Shown in pieces: positions 1 through 7,782 of a stretch of DNA of 49,708 nt. The notes under the pieces are model-generated. The model was not told the origin of the DNA. It ran no database searches and saw only the letters and a program-made list of their open reading frames with translations. This DNA is from an uncultured Clostridia bacterium (lineage in GTDB: Bacteria; Bacillota; Clostridia; Oscillospirales; Ruminococcaceae), in contig CANPYZ010000015.1 in the NCBI GenBank assembly GCA_947589035.1, positions 1 through 49,708 on the forward strand. Direction: 5' to 3'. Both the position numbers and the translations under genes were made by a program. The first letter of the stretch is position 1, and each line of letters begins with the position of its first letter.

Positions 1-186
1 GATATTTCCATGCAGATAAAAGAACAAAAGGGATTCCAAGTTATACCAAAGCGTTGGGTTGTCGAACGAACTTTTGCTTGGCTAAACTTTTCACGCAGAT
101 TATCTAAAGATGATGAGATTTCTTCTCGTTCTTTTGAGTGCATGATTACCATTTCTCATGCTTTCTCTCTTTTGAAACGTCTATGA
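1..186 (+). mobile_element. IS5-family transposase, C-terminal fragment (cut by window edge)
   Basis: Frame 1 is open from the first base to the TGA at 184-186 and gives 61 residues. The motif [20 protein letters not shown] is the C-terminal signature of IS5-family (IS427/IS1031-like) DDE transposases; the Glu of VERTFAW is the third catalytic acidic residue of that family. The upstream part lies outside the window, so whether the element is complete cannot be judged. The element end is probably near 290-307, where a 21-bp sequence occurs that is repeated at 47078-47098. Confidence 0.85.
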
Positions 187-286
187 ATGCAGGTTCTTAA
201 AATTTTATCCTCTCGCTACAGAAATAAAAGAAGAGATTTCAGTCTTCGTGTTTCTTTAATTTACGGTATTTATAATTTTCAAAATT

Positions 287-307
287 AGGTTATTAAACAG
301 GTCTATT
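287..307 (+). repeat. 21-bp direct repeat, copy 1 (probable IS right end)
   Basis: The 21 bases starting AGGTTATTAAACAGG are identical at 287-307 and 47078-47098, in the same orientation. Copy 1 lies about 100 bp downstream of an IS5-type transposase stop codon and directly before the 3' end of the nucleoside phosphorylase gene, which is where an IS terminus would sit. The rest of 187-308 is AT-rich and shows no gene. Confidence 0.6.
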
Positions 308-308
308 A

Positions 309-1607
309 TTAAATTATGCCAAAAATCATTGGTTCTTCTTTTACAGGATTTTCTGAAAATTGAATTGCCTCTTGCAAGCTGTGTTCCGCTTGTTCGCAAA
401 GCATTTCCGAATTGCCATGAATTTCACAAAGAATTTCACCTTCCTGCACATATTCGCCAATTTGACGGAAAAATTCCACACCTGCGCCGTAATCAATTTC
501 ATTCCGGACAGCGGTTTTCCCTGCTCCTAAGGCTAAACAGGCAAGACCAATTTTTTCGCTGTGAATGCCGGACAAATAACCGGAATATTTCGCCCGTAAG
601 GGAATTTTCACGGCGGATTCCGGCAATAATTCTGAATGTTCCGTTACAGCAGCATTTCCGCCTTGTGCGGCAATCATTTCCCCGAATTTTTCTAATGCTT
701 TTCCGGAAAGTAAAGCTTTTTCCGCTTTATTCCGGCATTCCTGAAGATTTCCCTTTCCGGAAAGTTCCAGCATATGCGCCGAAAGTGTCAGCACTAATTC
801 AGAAAGCGCATTCGTTTTCCGGTTCTGTAAAATGGCGAGTACTTCTTTGATTTCTAAGGCATTCCCCACGGCAGAACCGAGAGGGGCATTCATATTCGTG
901 ATTATTGCACGGCATTGTTTTCCGGCAAGTTTTCCTACAGTCACCATTGCACGGGCTAAATTTTCCGCTAATTCGGGCGTTTTCATGAATGCGCCGTTTC
1001 CGCATTTGACATCTAATAAAATGCAATCCGCCCCGAGGGCTAATTTTTTACTCATAATGCTTGAGCAAATTAACGGAATACTGTCCACTGTTGCGGTTAA
1101 ATTCCGTAAAGCGTAAATTTTCTTGTCCGCAGGAGTTAAATTTCCACTCTGGGAAATGACTGCACAACCAATTGTTTTCACTTGCTGAATGAATTTTTCC
1201 CGGCTTAATTCAACGGAAAAATCAGGAATACTTTCTAATTTATCAATTGTTCCGCCAGTGAAACCGAGACCCCGACCGGACATTTTCGGCACGTAACCGC
1301 CGCAGGAAGCAACAATTGGCGCAATTAGTAAAGTCGTTTTATCTCCGATTCCGCCAGTACTGTGTTTATCCACGGTAATATTTCCAATTCCAAACAAATC
1401 TAAACATTCGCCGGAATCACGCATAGCCAAGGTTAATTGCAAAGTTTCTTCATCAGTCAACCCCTGACAACATACTGCCATTAACCACGCTGACATGCAA
1501 TAATCCGGAATTTCTCCGGAAGTAAAGCCTTTGACTAAATAGTGAATTTCTTCTGTAGTCAACGGCTGAGTTCTTCTTGTTTTCTGAATTAAATCATAAA
1601 TTTGCAT
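309..1607 (-). CDS. pdp: pyrimidine-nucleoside phosphorylase
   Basis: 432 aa, the normal length for the DeoA/Pdp family. It cleaves thymidine or uridine with phosphate to the free base and (deoxy)ribose-1-phosphate in the cytoplasm, for nucleoside salvage. Visible family motifs are VDKHSTGGIGDKTT (phosphate-binding loop), SGRGLGFTGGTIDKLES and the block DVKCGNGAFMKTPE with its substrate-binding residues. The start ATG at 1605-1607 follows GAGGTG at a good distance. The gene stands alone. It is divergent from spoIIR and its 3' end abuts the IS-end repeat, so it has no visible terminator of its own. Thymidine phosphorylase (deoA) is the alternative name; the Firmicutes enzyme is usually the broad-specificity Pdp. 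Confidence 0.93.
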   Translation of the reverse strand: MQIYDLIQKTRRTQPLTTEEIHYLVKGFTSGEIPDYCMSAWLMAVCCQGLTDEETLQLTLAMRDSGECLDLFGIGNITVDKHSTGGIGDKTTLLIAPIVASCGGYVPKMSGRGLGFTGGTIDKLESIPDFSVELSREKFIQQVKTIGCAVISQSGNLTPADKKIYALRNLTATVDSIPLICSSIMSKKLALGADCILLDVKCGNGAFMKTPELAENLARAMVTVGKLAGKQCRAIITNMNAPLGSAVGNALEIKEVLAILQNRKTNALSELVLTLSAHMLELSGKGNLQECRNKAEKALLSGKALEKFGEMIAAQGGNAAVTEHSELLPESAVKIPLRAKYSGYLSGIHSEKIGLACLALGAGKTAVRNEIDYGAGVEFFRQIGEYVQEGEILCEIHGNSEMLCEQAEHSLQEAIQFSENPVKEEPMIFGII

Positions 1608-1621
1608 AATTTTTCACCTCG

Positions 1622-1653
1622 TTGTATAATTTTCCCTGTCATGCAGCATACTG
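1622..1653 (+). promoter_or_regulatory. putative sigma-F/sigma-G type promoter of spoIIR
   Basis: TTGTATA (1622-1628) and CATACTG (1647-1653) are separated by 18 bases. This resembles the forespore sigma consensus (GYATA ... CATACTA). spoIIR is sigma-F dependent in Bacillus subtilis, so the location fits. The identification rests on the motif only. Confidence 0.5.
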
Positions 1654-1684
1654 CCATTGAACAAAAAAACAGGGGGTTTTTTAC

Positions 1685-2308
1685 ATGAGAAAATTAGAAA
1701 CGGCAATGTGTTTAGGCATTATTCTTGCGATTTTCATGGGGAGTTTTTCCAGTTTTGCGAAAAAACTGGAAAATTTACAACATGATGTTCTCCGGCTGCA
1801 TATTTTAGCCAATTCTGATTCTGAACAAGACCAGTCTTTAAAATTAAAAGTCCGTGATAAATTATTAGCTGAATCGGAAACACTTTTTCAGGGCTGTAAC
1901 TCGCTCGACGAAATGAAACAGCGAGCCATTGAACAGAAAGAAACTATTCGTCTTCTTGCGAAATCCGTTTTAGAAGAAAATGGCTGTGAACAGGACGTTT
2001 CCGTTCAGCTTGTGCAAATGGATTTCGACACACGCCAATATGAAGAAATTACTATGCCGGCAGGGTGCTATGACGCATTAAGAATTTTAATCGGGAAAGC
2101 AGAAGGGCATAACTGGTGGTGTGTGATGTATCCGCCGTTATGTTTGCCCGTTGCTGAACCGGAAATTTATTTCGATACCGGAACGGCGGAAATTTTAGAA
2201 CAGCCGCAAAAATATGAAGTCCGTTTCAAATGCCTTGAATTATGGGAAAAACTAAAACAGAAAAGTGCTGAAACGTCCAGCACTTTTCCTGAAAACATCA
2301 ATCCATAA
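1685..2308 (+). CDS. spoIIR: stage II sporulation protein R
   Basis: 207 aa. An N-terminal hydrophobic segment (about residues 8-25) acts as signal or anchor. It is followed by the diagnostic block LRLHILANSDSEQDQSLKLK and KVRDKLL, and later by WWCVMYPPLCLP. SpoIIR is made in the forespore under sigma-F, is exported to the intermembrane space, and triggers SpoIIGA to process pro-sigma-E in the mother cell. Its presence says the organism belongs to an endospore-forming lineage. The start is preceded by GGGGG about 9 nt upstream. The 3' end overlaps the convergent gpmI gene by 11 bases, so there is no room for a terminator. Confidence 0.93.
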   Translation: MRKLETAMCLGIILAIFMGSFSSFAKKLENLQHDVLRLHILANSDSEQDQSLKLKVRDKLLAESETLFQGCNSLDEMKQRAIEQKETIRLLAKSVLEENGCEQDVSVQLVQMDFDTRQYEEITMPAGCYDALRILIGKAEGHNWWCVMYPPLCLPVAEPEIYFDTGTAEILEQPQKYEVRFKCLELWEKLKQKSAETSSTFPENINP

Positions 2309-3824
2309 TTAAGCTATTGCCTGTCATTTCTTCCGGCTGCGGTAAATCCATTAATTTCAGAATTGTTGGGGAAAGGTCAGCTAACACGCCGCCTTCGGTG
2401 CGTAATGTTTTCTGTCCGACTCCAACAACGATGAAGGGAACGGGGTTCGTTGTATGCGCCGTGAATGGTGAACCGTCTGCTTCATACATTTTGTCGGCGT
2501 TTCCGTGGTCAGCGGTAATTAAAGCCGCTCCGCCTTTTGCTAATACGGCTTCTACAACTTTTCCAACGCAAGTATCGACAGCCTCTACTGCCTCTACAGC
2601 TGCATTGAATACGCCGGTATGCCCGACCATGTCGCAATTCGCATAATTTAAAATAATGACATCATATTTTTCCGATTCGATAGCCTTTAAAACAGCGTCT
2701 GTCACTTCATAGGCACTCATTTCCGGCTTCATATCGAACGTTTCCACGTCAGGAGATTTAATTAAAATTCTGTCTTCTCCTTCAAACTGCCGTTCTTCCC
2801 CGCCATTGAAAAAGAATGTCACATGGGCATATTTCTGCGTTTCGGCAATTCGGAGCTGCGTTTTTCCGCACTTAGATAAATATTCCCCTAAAGTCATGGA
2901 AAGTTCTTCCGGTGGGAAAGCAATTTCCACATTCGGCATTGTGGCATCATACTGTGCCATACAAACGAAATGTACAGGGAAATAGCCGTTTTTCCGTTCG
3001 AATCCGGTAAATTCAGGGTCAACGAATGCTCTTGTGATTTGTCTTGCTCTGTCGGGGCGGAAATTCATGAAAATGACACTGTCATTTTCTTTAATCATGC
3101 CGTTTTTGTCAACGACTATCGGCAACATAAATTCATCAGTTACTTCATTAGCATAAGAATTTTTAATTGCCTGAACAGGGTCAGTTTCCTGAACGCCCTC
3201 ACCGTAAACTAATGCAGAATAGGCTTTTTCCACTCTATCCCAGGCATTATCTCTGTCCATAGCGTAAAATCTTCCGGCAATTGTGGCAATTTTCCCTAAA
3301 CCAATTTCATTTAATTTTTCCACAGTTTCCTGCATATATTCCGCCGCTGAAGAAGGCGGAACGTCACGCCCGTCTAAATAGGCATGAATGTAAACTTGTT
3401 CCAATCCGAATTGTTTTGCCATTTCCACAATTCCGAATAAATGTGTCATATGGCTATGCACTCCGCCGGGGGAAAGTAAACCCATAACATGCAAAGCAGA
3501 ATGATTTTTTTTCGCATTTTCCATAGAATGCACTAATGCAGGATTCTTGAAAAATTCTCCGTCTTCAATAGATTTAGAAATTTTCACTAACATCTGGTAA
3601 ACAATTCTTCCTGCGCCAATGTTCGTATGACCGACTTCAGAATTACCCATTTGTCCGTCAGGCAAGCCCACACATAAACCGGATGCTCCGATAATTGTGT
3701 TAGGCTGTTCGTTCATGTATTTGTCTAAATTAGGCGTTTTTGCTGCCATAATTGCATTTCCGTAAGAATCCGGATTGTAACCGAATCCGTCCATAATGAT
3801 TAAAGCAACTGGTTTTTTTGCCAT
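2298..3824 (-). CDS. gpmI: 2,3-bisphosphoglycerate-independent phosphoglycerate mutase
   Basis: 508 aa, typical for the alkaline-phosphatase-like GpmI family. It interconverts 3- and 2-phosphoglycerate using two Mn ions. Visible are the metal site IIMDGFGYN near the N terminus, the phospho-serine region GQMGNSEVGHTNIGAGR around residues 58-75, DGRDVPPSS, and the C-terminal metal ligands in CDMVGHTG and TADHGNAD. The gene lies downstream of tpiA but is separated from it by a strong terminator-like hairpin. It is probably read from its own promoter or by read-through. It overlaps spoIIR tail to tail. Confidence 0.96.
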   Translation of the reverse strand: MAKKPVALIIMDGFGYNPDSYGNAIMAAKTPNLDKYMNEQPNTIIGASGLCVGLPDGQMGNSEVGHTNIGAGRIVYQMLVKISKSIEDGEFFKNPALVHSMENAKKNHSALHVMGLLSPGGVHSHMTHLFGIVEMAKQFGLEQVYIHAYLDGRDVPPSSAAEYMQETVEKLNEIGLGKIATIAGRFYAMDRDNAWDRVEKAYSALVYGEGVQETDPVQAIKNSYANEVTDEFMLPIVVDKNGMIKENDSVIFMNFRPDRARQITRAFVDPEFTGFERKNGYFPVHFVCMAQYDATMPNVEIAFPPEELSMTLGEYLSKCGKTQLRIAETQKYAHVTFFFNGGEERQFEGEDRILIKSPDVETFDMKPEMSAYEVTDAVLKAIESEKYDVIILNYANCDMVGHTGVFNAAVEAVEAVDTCVGKVVEAVLAKGGAALITADHGNADKMYEADGSPFTAHTTNPVPFIVVGVGQKTLRTEGGVLADLSPTILKLMDLPQPEEMTGNSLIMD

Positions 3825-3886
3825 AACACTTCAACCTTTCGTTTTATTTTAAAATAATGTTCAAAATTTAAATTTTCACTTTAAAA

Positions 3887-3913
3887 TACGGGAGACCGCA
3901 ATGGTCTCCCGTA
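3887..3913 (-). terminator. terminator-like hairpin between tpiA and gpmI
   Basis: A perfect 11-bp inverted repeat (TACGGGAGACC / GGTCTCCCGTA) with a 5-nt loop begins 3 bp past the tpiA stop on the minus strand and is followed by a T-rich run. It should end or attenuate the pgk-tpiA transcript before gpmI. Confidence 0.8.
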
Positions 3914-3916
3914 TCA

Positions 3917-4693
3917 TCAACCATTGACAGCTGCCTGCACAATGACGTTGAAGGCATCTGCTTTCAGAGAAGCTCCGCCGATTAAACCGCCGTCAATGTC
4001 GGGCTGTGCCAGTAATTCAGCAGCATTTGCCGCATTCATTGAACCGCCGTACTGAATAGTAACCGATTCTGCTGTTTCTTCATCGTAAAGTTTTGCCAAT
4101 TGTTTCCGGATAAATGCACAAACTTCCTGTGCCTGTTCAGGGGAAGCCGTCAAGCCAGTGCCAATTGCCCAGACTGGTTCGTAAGCAATGACAACATTCT
4201 TAATTGCCTCTTTGGATACTTTCCATAAGTCCAATTTAATTTGGCGGGCAATAACTTCTTCTGTGATGTTGCATTCTCTTTCCCATTTAAGTTCACCAAC
4301 GCAAACAATTGGTTTCAGTCCTGCTTCTAATGCGGCAAGTGTTCTCTTGTTGACAGTTTCGTCTGTTTCGCCGAAATACTGCCGTCTTTCGGAATGTCCG
4401 ATAACAACATATTCCACGCCGACTTCCACTAACATGTCTGCGGAAATTTCCCCAGTATATGCGCCGGATTTTTCAAAATGTACATTTTCAGCACCGACTT
4501 TAATATTAGAACCTGCTGTGACATTCACGGCTGTTTCTAAATTCGTGAACGGTACGCAGGCAATCACTTCCACATTGCCTTCTGCATTAGCCACGAGGGG
4601 CTTAATGTCTTCTAATAAAGTTTTCGCTTCCGGTCTGGTTTTGTTCATTTTCCAGTTTCCGGCAATGATTGCTTTTCTTGCACTTTTTTTCAT
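3917..4693 (-). CDS. tpiA: triosephosphate isomerase
   Basis: 258 aa TIM barrel. Catalytic residues are visible in AGNWKMN (Lys), VIGHSERR (His) and AYEPVWAIGTG (Glu), with the phosphate-binding IQYGGSMN and GLIGGASL near the C terminus. It interconverts dihydroxyacetone phosphate and glyceraldehyde-3-phosphate. It is the third gene of the unit pgk - small unknown gene - tpiA, 24 bp after the small gene. A GGAGG-like ribosome site precedes ATG 4693. Confidence 0.97.
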   Translation of the reverse strand: MKKSARKAIIAGNWKMNKTRPEAKTLLEDIKPLVANAEGNVEVIACVPFTNLETAVNVTAGSNIKVGAENVHFEKSGAYTGEISADMLVEVGVEYVVIGHSERRQYFGETDETVNKRTLAALEAGLKPIVCVGELKWERECNITEEVIARQIKLDLWKVSKEAIKNVVIAYEPVWAIGTGLTASPEQAQEVCAFIRKQLAKLYDEETAESVTIQYGGSMNAANAAELLAQPDIDGGLIGGASLKADAFNVIVQAAVNG

Positions 4694-4717
4694 TCGAAAA
4701 AAACCTCCTGATGATAT

Positions 4718-4939
4718 TCAGTTAATAATGGCATTGTCGCCGATAAAGCCGAACTGCTGAAGAATTTTATCATTCTTCACGTCGGCAAGAATAACACATC
4801 TTTTCGGCACGCCACAAAATAATGCATATCTGCTGACGGCTTCTGTGAAATTGTCAAACCGTTCTGTTAAACAAGTGACGTTCACGCCGTCTTCATTCAA
4901 ATCAGTATAACTGACAATATATTTTGTTTCGTTCATCAC
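4718..4939 (-). CDS. small conserved-looking protein between pgk and tpiA
   Basis: 73 aa (72 if the second Met is used), acidic, with no signal peptide or membrane segment and a mixed alpha/beta look. I do not recognise the family. It lies 9 bp after pgk and 24 bp before tpiA on the same strand, so it is co-transcribed with two glycolytic enzymes. That position suggests a small cytoplasmic protein with a housekeeping or regulatory role, but no motif points to a function. Operon position and a normal start make it a real gene rather than a chance frame. Confidence 0.7.
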   Translation of the reverse strand: MMNETKYIVSYTDLNEDGVNVTCLTERFDNFTEAVSRYALFCGVPKRCVILADVKNDKILQQFGFIGDNAIIN

Positions 4940-4948
4940 TAATAATAA

Positions 4949-6169
4949 TTATTTTTCAGCGATTACGGCTACGCCAGGAAGAACTTTTCCTTCGAGGTAT
5001 TCGAGAGAAGCACCGCCGCCTGTGGAAATGTGGCTGATTTTATCAGCAAAGCCGAGTTTCTTCACAGCTGCGGCAGAGTCACCACCGCCAACAATTGTTG
5101 TGGCATCTGTTTCAGCGAGAGCCTGTGCAACGGCAATTGTGCCTTTAGCGAGTGTCGGATTTTCGAATACGCCCATAGGACCATTCCAAACAACAGTTTT
5201 CGCCGTCTTTACAGCTTCAGCGAACGTTTTCTGCGTTTCTTCGCCAATGTCTAAACCGAGTTTATCCGCAGGAATTTCACCGGCTTTTACGGTTTCAACG
5301 GCAATTTCCGCATCAATCGGATTCGGGAAAGCAGCAGCAGCAACTGTATCTGTAGGAAGAAGAATTTTCTTTCCGAGTTGTTCAGCTTTATCTAACATCT
5401 GCTTGCAGTAATCTAATTTTTCATCATCAACAAGGGAATTTCCGATATTTCCGCCCTGAGCCTTAATGAATGTGTAAGCCATACCGCCACCAATAATTAA
5501 CGTGTCGCATTTTTCCAGAAGATTGGAAATCACATTCAGTTTGTCGGCAACTTTTGCACCGCCGAGAATGGCAACGAATGGGCGAACGGGTTCTTCTACA
5601 GCGTTTCCTAAATACTGAATTTCCTTCTGCATTAAATAGCCGACAGCTGTTTTTTCAACGAATTTCGTTACGCCAGCAGTGGAAGCGTGCGCTCTGTGTG
5701 CGGAACCGAATGCATCCATGACGAAAATCTGGTTATCCACTAAAGCAGCTAATTCTTTGGAAAATTCTTCCCCGTTCTTTGTTTCTTCAGCACCACGGAA
5801 TCTGGTATTTTCGAGAACGACAATTTCGCCGTCCTGCATAGCAGCAACAGCGGCTTTCGCATTTTCACCGACTACTGTGTCATCTTTAGCGAAAACCACT
5901 TTTGCCTGAACGAGTTCAGCCAGTCTTGCGGCAGCCGGAGCAAGGGAAAATTTATCTTCCGGTCCGTTCTTCGGCTTGCCTAAATGGGAGCAGAGGACAA
6001 CTTTTGCGCCGTTTTCGGTAAGTTTGTTAATTGTCGGAAGTGCCGCCTGAATGCGGTTGTCGTCCGTAATCACGCCATCTTTTAACGGAACGTTGAAATC
6101 CACTCTGACGAGAACTTTCTTTCCTTTCACATCAAGATCTTCTACTGTTACTTTGTTTAAACCTGCCAT
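4949..6169 (-). CDS. pgk: phosphoglycerate kinase
   Basis: 406 aa. N-terminal motifs [15 protein letters not shown] and [12 protein letters not shown], the hinge region, and the C-terminal nucleotide site [10 protein letters not shown] and [13 protein letters not shown] are all intact. It makes ATP and 3-phosphoglycerate from 1,3-bisphosphoglycerate. It is the first gene of the pgk - unknown - tpiA unit and has a near-consensus promoter upstream at 6222-6250. An AAGGA-type ribosome site lies before ATG 6169. Confidence 0.97.
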   Translation of the reverse strand: MAGLNKVTVEDLDVKGKKVLVRVDFNVPLKDGVITDDNRIQAALPTINKLTENGAKVVLCSHLGKPKNGPEDKFSLAPAAARLAELVQAKVVFAKDDTVVGENAKAAVAAMQDGEIVVLENTRFRGAEETKNGEEFSKELAALVDNQIFVMDAFGSAHRAHASTAGVTKFVEKTAVGYLMQKEIQYLGNAVEEPVRPFVAILGGAKVADKLNVISNLLEKCDTLIIGGGMAYTFIKAQGGNIGNSLVDDEKLDYCKQMLDKAEQLGKKILLPTDTVAAAAFPNPIDAEIAVETVKAGEIPADKLGLDIGEETQKTFAEAVKTAKTVVWNGPMGVFENPTLAKGTIAVAQALAETDATTIVGGGDSAAAVKKLGFADKISHISTGGGASLEYLEGKVLPGVAVIAEK

Positions 6170-6221
6170 AATTCAATGACATCCTTTCACATAAATTTGC
6201 TGTTTGCACAGCCTTAGTTAT

Positions 6222-6250
6222 ATTATACACTATTGCGGAAAATTTTTCAA
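6222..6250 (-). promoter_or_regulatory. sigma-A promoter of pgk operon
   Basis: On the minus strand TTGAAA (6245-6250) and TATAAT (6222-6227) are spaced by 17 bp, about 55 bp upstream of the pgk start. Confidence 0.8.
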
Positions 6251-6283
6251 GTCATATTTGTAAATTTTTTGTGATTTTCTCAC

Positions 6284-6312
6284 TTGACAAATCCGGAAAA
6301 TTATGTTATACT
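6284..6312 (+). promoter_or_regulatory. sigma-A promoter of the DUF4250-VanZ operon
   Basis: TTGACA (6284-6289), 17-bp spacer, TATACT (6307-6312), about 50 bp before the ATG at 6366. It is divergent from the pgk promoter. Confidence 0.8.
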
Positions 6313-6365
6313 GAAATTGCATTGGAAAAAAATTTTAAATTTACTCTGAAAGGGGAAATTTTCTC

Positions 6366-6542
6366 ATGAAAATTCCTGAAGACCCGATGATTTTAGTAAG
6401 TTTCCTGAATACGCAGTTAAGAGATTTCTATCCGTCACTGGAAGAATTTTGTTCAGCGAATCAATGCAATATGCAGGAAATTTTACAGAAATTAGAAAGT
6501 ATTGGTTATGCATATGACAAGAACCAGAACCGTTTCCGCTAA
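6366..6542 (+). CDS. DUF4250-like small protein
   Basis: 58 aa, beginning MKIPEDPMILVSFLNTQLRD. The pattern of IP.DP.ML.SF.NTQLRDFY.SL at the N terminus and a short helical C-terminal half matches the DUF4250 family found widely in Clostridia, whose function is unknown. A GAAAGGGGAA ribosome site lies just upstream of ATG 6366 and a good promoter at 6284-6312. The end overlaps the start of the VanZ-like gene by about 35 bp, which indicates translational coupling. Confidence 0.75.
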   Translation: MKIPEDPMILVSFLNTQLRDFYPSLEEFCSANQCNMQEILQKLESIGYAYDKNQNRFR

Positions 6543-7062
6543 ATCAGCATATTATGCAATAGTTTATCTGGTGGATATATTTCTTGTGGCAGCGTTTTTC
6601 TTTTACTTATTTTGTGTATTGTATTTAGTATTAGGGGAACGCTGGATTATGGGCGAACAGTCGCATTTTCACCACCCGCAGCCAGATATTCCCTACTGGA
6701 CACAAATTAAAATGCACATTCAGGCAAAACCATTCCGGACAATTTTAGGGTATGCCAGAAGACTTCCGGTTTCTAATCCGTTACGCCGGATTGCCTTTGT
6801 GAATTTAGTTGGAAATTTAGCCTTATTTTTCCCGATGGGCGTTTTTCTGCCGTGTCTTTGGAAAAAGCAAAGGAATTTCTTCATTTTTTCGCTGACATGT
6901 ATTTTACAGATTGCTTTTGTGGAAATTTCACAACTTTTCACGCTGTTAGGGTCATTTGATATTGATGATTTCATTTTAAACTATGTCGGCGCAGTGGGAG
7001 GATTTCTTTGCATACAAATCATATTCTGGATTTGGGGGCATATTCATGCCAGAAAAATATGA
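6508..7062 (+). CDS. VanZ-like membrane protein
   Basis: About 184 aa with roughly four hydrophobic segments. The motif NLVGNLALFFPMGVFLPCL, then an Glu/Gln pair in FVEISQL and GSFDIDDFILNYVGAVGG, is the VanZ family signature. VanZ proteins are small integral membrane proteins linked to low-level teicoplanin resistance in enterococcal transposons, but most chromosomal members have unknown roles in the envelope. The frame opens at 6502; ATG 6508 or 6514 are the plausible starts, all inside the DUF4250 gene. The stop overlaps the next gene by 17 bp. Confidence 0.8.
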   Translation: MHMTRTRTVSAKSAYYAIVYLVDIFLVAAFFFYLFCVLYLVLGERWIMGEQSHFHHPQPDIPYWTQIKMHIQAKPFRTILGYARRLPVSNPLRRIAFVNLVGNLALFFPMGVFLPCLWKKQRNFFIFSLTCILQIAFVEISQLFTLLGSFDIDDFILNYVGAVGGFLCIQIIFWIWGHIHARKI

Positions 7063-7294
7063 CAAATTGAAAATCGTTTTCCAGTCCGGAAAATTTACAT
7101 TTTACGAGAATAATATTTTACAGCGTGAACCAGATAGACAAAAATTTCAGTATGCGTTGCAGGTGTTCAAAGCGTTTTCACCGGAAACACTGTTCCGGAA
7201 ACTTCCGGAAAAAGCAGTCATTGTATTCCGGACGGACACCGGACAAATGCAGCAATTTTCAGAATTGCTACAGGGAAAATTCCCTGAATCATGA
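7046..7294 (+). CDS. small protein of unknown function
   Basis: 82 aa from ATG 7046, chosen because GGGGG lies 8 nt upstream; the frame itself is open further 5'. It has no signal peptide or membrane segment and is rich in Phe and Lys. The gene overlaps the VanZ-like gene by 17 bp and ends 16 bp before the zinc-ribbon gene, so it belongs to that operon. I do not recognise the family. Confidence 0.6.
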   Translation: MPEKYDKLKIVFQSGKFTFYENNILQREPDRQKFQYALQVFKAFSPETLFRKLPEKAVIVFRTDTGQMQQFSELLQGKFPES

Positions 7295-7310
7295 ACAGGA
7301 GGACTTTTTC

Positions 7311-7733
7311 ATGGATACCAATGAGCTGAAATCTAAACTCACCGCATTTGGCGCAAATGTACGGGATTCTGCCGGAAAATTAACGAAATCCGCCGCTGAA
7401 ACTTCCCGCAAAGCCGGTGAAAGAATCCGTATTCAAAACCGTTTGCATAAAGCGGAAAATCAGCTTCAGGCAGCACAACTTGCACTCGGCAGAAGATATG
7501 AAGAACTTTATGGAAACAGAAATGACCCTGATTTAGCACAATATATTGCCGATATTGCGAATGCCCGTGCGCAGATTGCCGCCGCACATGCGGAATTAAC
7601 TTCTCTTGACCAGGCATTCGTCTGCCAGAAATGTCATCAATTCGTTACGGAAAATCAAAAATTCTGCCCTCATTGCGGAACGGAATTATTTCACCGTGAC
7701 CCGATTGTCGACACAGATTATCAGGAACTGTAA
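7311..7733 (+). CDS. coiled-coil protein with C-terminal zinc ribbon
   Basis: 140 aa from ATG 7311, preceded by a strong AGGAGG; the longer open frame upstream is not used. Residues 1-100 form a long charged helix, probably a coiled coil, rich in Ala, Lys and Glu. A zinc ribbon follows with CQKC and, 11 residues on, CPHCG. Such proteins are common in Firmicutes and of unknown function; protein binding is more likely than DNA binding because there is no basic surface next to the ribbon. It is the last gene of the operon and is followed by a terminator. Confidence 0.75.
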   Translation: MDTNELKSKLTAFGANVRDSAGKLTKSAAETSRKAGERIRIQNRLHKAENQLQAAQLALGRRYEELYGNRNDPDLAQYIADIANARAQIAAAHAELTSLDQAFVCQKCHQFVTENQKFCPHCGTELFHRDPIVDTDYQEL

Positions 7734-7747
7734 ACGTTAAAGGAAAA

Positions 7748-7776
7748 CCCTGCTCACATTCTTTCATGGAGCAGGG
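7748..7776. terminator. bidirectional terminator between convergent genes
   Basis: CCCTGCTC / GAGCAGGG (8 bp, 13-nt loop) with AATTTTT on the plus side and a T-rich run on the minus side. It serves the zinc-ribbon gene and the signal-peptidase-like gene. Confidence 0.75.
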
Positions 7777-7782
7777 AATTTT

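Noticed and set aside
329-850. 173-aa plus-strand frame opposite the nucleoside phosphorylase gene
   Set aside because: Lies wholly inside a conserved gene on the other strand, has no ribosome site and no protein-like pattern.
4188-4760. 190-aa plus-strand frame opposite tpiA
   Set aside because: Antisense shadow of a highly conserved enzyme; Ser/Thr-rich by codon mirror only.
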